Source: Candidatus Gastranaerophilales bacterium (GTDB lineage: Bacteria > Cyanobacteriota > Vampirovibrionia > Gastranaerophilales > Gastranaerophilaceae). From it: a stretch of DNA of 64,000 nt. Both the position numbers and the translations under genes were made by a program. Location: the NCBI GenBank assembly GCA_944325635.1, contig CALVBD010000003.1, positions 114,039-178,038 on the forward strand, given 5' to 3'. The notes under the pieces were generated by a model. It ran no database searches. It saw nothing but the letters and a program-made list of their open reading frames with translations, and was not told where the DNA came from. Shown here in pieces: positions 61,704-64,000 of the stretch. Within the stretch, counting starts at the first letter, position 1. Each line of letters begins with the position of its first letter.

Positions 61704-62999
61704 TTAACTATTAAACTCTTTCATAAAGACTTCAACCCATTTTACAAGACTTGCAATCTCAAATGGCTTAGGCAGATACAAATCCGCTCCTGTATCAAGT
61801 ACAAGTTCTTTATCGTGGAATACAGATGTTATAATCAGTTTTGTATCTTTAAACTTCGGACTCTTTTTAATCTTACGGCAAAGCTCAAGTCCTGATTTTT
61901 CTCTTGCGTCGCCAGCATCAAGAATTATTAATGCAGGAGGGTTTCCCTTCATGTCAAAATGTCTGAATGTTTCCACTTCATACCCTTGCATACCAAGAAT
62001 TGTAGAAAGAAGTAAAATCATAGCATCATCCTGCTCTACAACCGCAATTTTTTTGTTCGGCGTCTTTTCTTTTACCGCATCATGCGCCGATAATTTTGCA
62101 CGTTCCATAAGATAATTTGATTTTGCAGGAAGATTTGCAAGTGAATGAATAGTACCAAGTGAATTAAGAAGTTCCTGAGGATCAGTATATTTTTTAAACT
62201 CGTTTGTCACAATTCCGATAGTTGTATGCATAAAGTCAGAACGCCTGCCAGCTCGCTCATCTCCCTGCATAATCATATACCCGCGTTTCAAATCCTGAGG
62301 AGAATAAAATTTTTGAATAACTGTATCAAATGCAAAAGTTAAAAAATTGGCAATTTTTTCTGCTTTCAAAAGGTCTGTTATTATAAGAAATTCATTTTCT
62401 GCAAGAGAACCGAGATAATCATTTCCGTTCAACGTTGAGGTTATTATTGCCGTATAGGTCTGTAAAAGCTTGTCAGAGGCAAGTCGTGTATATGTTTCTG
62501 AATAGTTTTTAAAATTCTCTACCGTAATGTAAAGACATGCCCACGGGCGTTTGGTTGTAACTATACGCTTTAAAGCCCGAAGTGAATAGTTTTTATTCGG
62601 AAGCATTTTTTTTGTATCAAGGTTTGACTCAAACTCACGACGAAGATGCGCTTTTATGCGCATAACAAATTCGTCCGAATTAACAGGCTCGCTGATAAAA
62701 TCATCGGCGCCGCTTTCAAGAACTTTTATTCTGTCATCAAGTTCGGCAGACTTTGACATTGCAACAATAATCGGCCGCATATTATAAGTTAACGCACGAA
62801 TTTTTCTGCAATAATCCGACAAATCGCTGTCTATACTGTCTGAAATGATTATCAAGTCAGGTTCTTTATCCTGAATTGTTTTCATTGCAGAAATAAGATT
62901 TTTGGAAATCAAAACACAAGAAGATTGGTTTTCCAGTAATTTTTTATATTTGACGGACAGTTCGCGTCTTTTATCAATAATCAATGTTACTGTCTGCAT
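61704..62999 (-). CDS. REC-GGDEF-like-REC response regulator
   Basis: 431 residues. The first receiver (1-118) has phospho-acceptor region LIIISDSIDSD. The middle (about 135-300) resembles a GGDEF domain, but the signature is GSLAENEF, so cyclic-di-GMP synthesis is unlikely. The second receiver (315-431) has IAVVEQDDAM, IILDAGDAREKSG and LPKPFEI. Two receivers around a degenerate cyclase suggest a relay or scaffold. The histidine kinase gene upstream overlaps its start by 13 bases. Confidence 0.85.
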   Translation of the reverse strand: MQTVTLIIDKRRELSVKYKKLLENQSSCVLISKNLISAMKTIQDKEPDLIIISDSIDSDLSDYCRKIRALTYNMRPIIVAMSKSAELDDRIKVLESGADDFISEPVNSDEFVMRIKAHLRREFESNLDTKKMLPNKNYSLRALKRIVTTKRPWACLYITVENFKNYSETYTRLASDKLLQTYTAIITSTLNGNDYLGSLAENEFLIITDLLKAEKIANFLTFAFDTVIQKFYSPQDLKRGYMIMQGDERAGRRSDFMHTTIGIVTNEFKKYTDPQELLNSLGTIHSLANLPAKSNYLMERAKLSAHDAVKEKTPNKKIAVVEQDDAMILLLSTILGMQGYEVETFRHFDMKGNPPALIILDAGDAREKSGLELCRKIKKSPKFKDTKLIITSVFHDKELVLDTGADLYLPKPFEIASLVKWVEVFMKEFNS

Positions 63000-63712
63000 T
63001 TTTCCCTCGCAAGAGTTTCTAAATTGCAGACAGGGAAAAGAACTTCAAATGTAGTTTCTCCGGCGGAGGATTCCACAGAAATTTTCCCGTTCATTTTATC
63101 TACAAGATTTTTTGTAATATAAAGCCCGAGCCCGCTTCCCTGAACCTTTCTTGTCAGCGGATTATCTATCCTTGAGAATTTTGTAAAAATCTTTTCGTAA
63201 TCTTCTTTTGCAATACCGATACCCTTATCAATAACCTTTATTGATACATATTCGCAATTTTGACAATATCCTGCTTTAATTTTTATCTGTGAATTTTCAT
63301 CAGAATACTTGGCGGCATTTTCGATTAAATTTGTCATAATCTGCATGAATTTATCTCTGTCAATGAGAACTGCCGGGGTTTCCTGAGCTACATCAACGTG
63401 AAAAGAATGTGTCTTATATTGATTTTTAACAAGTGAGACCGCAGCATTTATAATAGGTAAAATATCAGTCTCTTTAAACACAAATGTTTCCTTATCGGAT
63501 TTTGCAACAGAGAGCATATTTTCAACAAGATTAATCAATCTGTTTGACTGATCCTCTATTATTTTCAGGAATTTTTTCTTACTGTTATCGTCAAGCTTAT
63601 CCCAGGAAGCAAGCATAGTCTGCGCAAATCCTCTAATAGAAGTCAGAGGTGTACGCAATTCGTGGCTCACAGTTGAAATAAAATCCTCGTAGTCTTTCTC
63701 ATTATTGTTCAT
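62987..63712 (-). CDS. Cytosolic sensor histidine kinase
   Basis: About 241 residues from ATG 63712. H box SHELRTPLTSIRGFAQTM near residue 15, N box LIENAAKYSDEN near 115, and the ATP lid DKGIGIAKEDYEKIF and GSGLGLYITKNLVDKM. No membrane helix or input domain, so the signal must come from another protein. It overlaps the regulator gene by 13 bases, and the two form a signalling pair. TATACT lies 6 bases before this ATG. Confidence 0.92.
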   Translation of the reverse strand: MNNNEKDYEDFISTVSHELRTPLTSIRGFAQTMLASWDKLDDNSKKKFLKIIEDQSNRLINLVENMLSVAKSDKETFVFKETDILPIINAAVSLVKNQYKTHSFHVDVAQETPAVLIDRDKFMQIMTNLIENAAKYSDENSQIKIKAGYCQNCEYVSIKVIDKGIGIAKEDYEKIFTKFSRIDNPLTRKVQGSGLGLYITKNLVDKMNGKISVESSAGETTFEVLFPVCNLETLAREKCRQ

Positions 63713-63784
63713 AAAGTTAGTATAGCACATTTAAAAGAATAAAGCTAATCGATTAACACGGCTATCACACTAAATATTCTCTCT

Positions 63785-64000
63785 GTAAAAACGCTTTTGA
63801 AAATGTCGAGACTCCGGCGAATATTTGGCTAAGTGATTTAAACAAAAATCGTTCCTGTGTAGTGATGTGGCTCAGCAATATAAACTGGTTAAGTCTTACA
63901 TAAAACCTAAAAAGCATTCTCCAGTAAAAACGCTTTTGAAAATGTCGAGACTCCGGCGAATATTTGGCTAAGTGATTTAAACAAAAATCGTTCCTGTGTA
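63785..64000. repeat. Direct repeat running to the window edge
   Basis: 63785-63861 (77 bases) recurs exactly at 63924-64000, period 139, with 62 different bases between. The second copy reaches the end of the window, so the match may be longer. One frame through it reads NAFENVETPANIWLSDLNKN and then continues to a stop. Confidence 0.8.

Noticed and set aside
63785..64000. CRISPR array
   Set aside because: The repeat unit is at least 77 bases with only two copies and one 62-base interval, and no cas gene is present.

Overview
The window looks like a chromosomal segment of a low-GC gut bacterium of the Melainabacteria/Vampirovibrionia type (Gastranaerophilales-like). This is an inference from several features: prepilin-like proteins starting with the MAEVLITLGIIGVVAAMTLP-type leader, a tmRNA tag beginning ANN and ending ALAA as in cyanobacterial relatives, an OmpH/Skp-like protein that suggests an outer membrane, and very AT-rich accessory DNA. 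No rRNA or tRNA gene was found, so the taxonomic call is tentative.

Layout. 1-7.1 kb: an HD-domain protein, an exported ankyrin protein, a CCA-adding enzyme carrying an in-frame repeat insertion, a large SF1 helicase with a C-terminal nuclease-like domain, a probable 6S RNA, then ssrA (tmRNA). 7.5-32.07 kb: an apparent genomic island. The last 16 bases of ssrA recur at 32057-32072, bracketing about 24.5 kb that holds a large serine recombinase with DUF2924, an Mrr-type nuclease, a membrane/cytosolic two-gene module, a surface-glycan cluster (GT2, CDP-glycerol-type transferase, class V aminotransferase, methyltransferase, cytidylyltransferase, LicD, ABC exporter), a macrodomain protein, phage-type genes (ParB-methyltransferase, DUF5681, RhuM) and a four-gene putative defence operon: a DUF2075 helicase/nuclease, a class III cyclase-like protein, a HEPN-like protein and a SIR2 protein. 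A control region with duplicated palindromes and a possible small RNA sits upstream of that operon.

32.6-36.8 kb: a HEPN-like protein, and a kinase-like protein overlapping a HAD phosphatase. 36.9-44.8 kb: a fatty-acid/phospholipid operon (DUF177, rpmF, plsX, fabH, fabD, fabG, acpP, fabF) interrupted by a HEPN/MNT toxin-antitoxin pair. 45-64 kb: housekeeping and surface genes, including OmpH, a prepilin broken at a poly-G tract, a UvrC lacking its C-terminal HhH domain, an M23 peptidase with a phage-head-like N-terminus followed by degenerate duplications, GT8, tpiA, a second prepilin, an iron alcohol dehydrogenase, UDP-xylose synthase-like, pgk, prs, a PpiC-like isomerase, a membrane-anchored Hsp20 and a histidine kinase/response regulator pair. 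A direct repeat runs to the window edge.

Dispersed palindromic repeats recur at about 0.1, 3.4, 32.0, 45.0 and 58.2 kb. The strongest candidates for something new are the four-gene SIR2/HEPN/cyclase-like/DUF2075 operon with its control region, the coding repeat inside cca, and the M23 cassette duplications.
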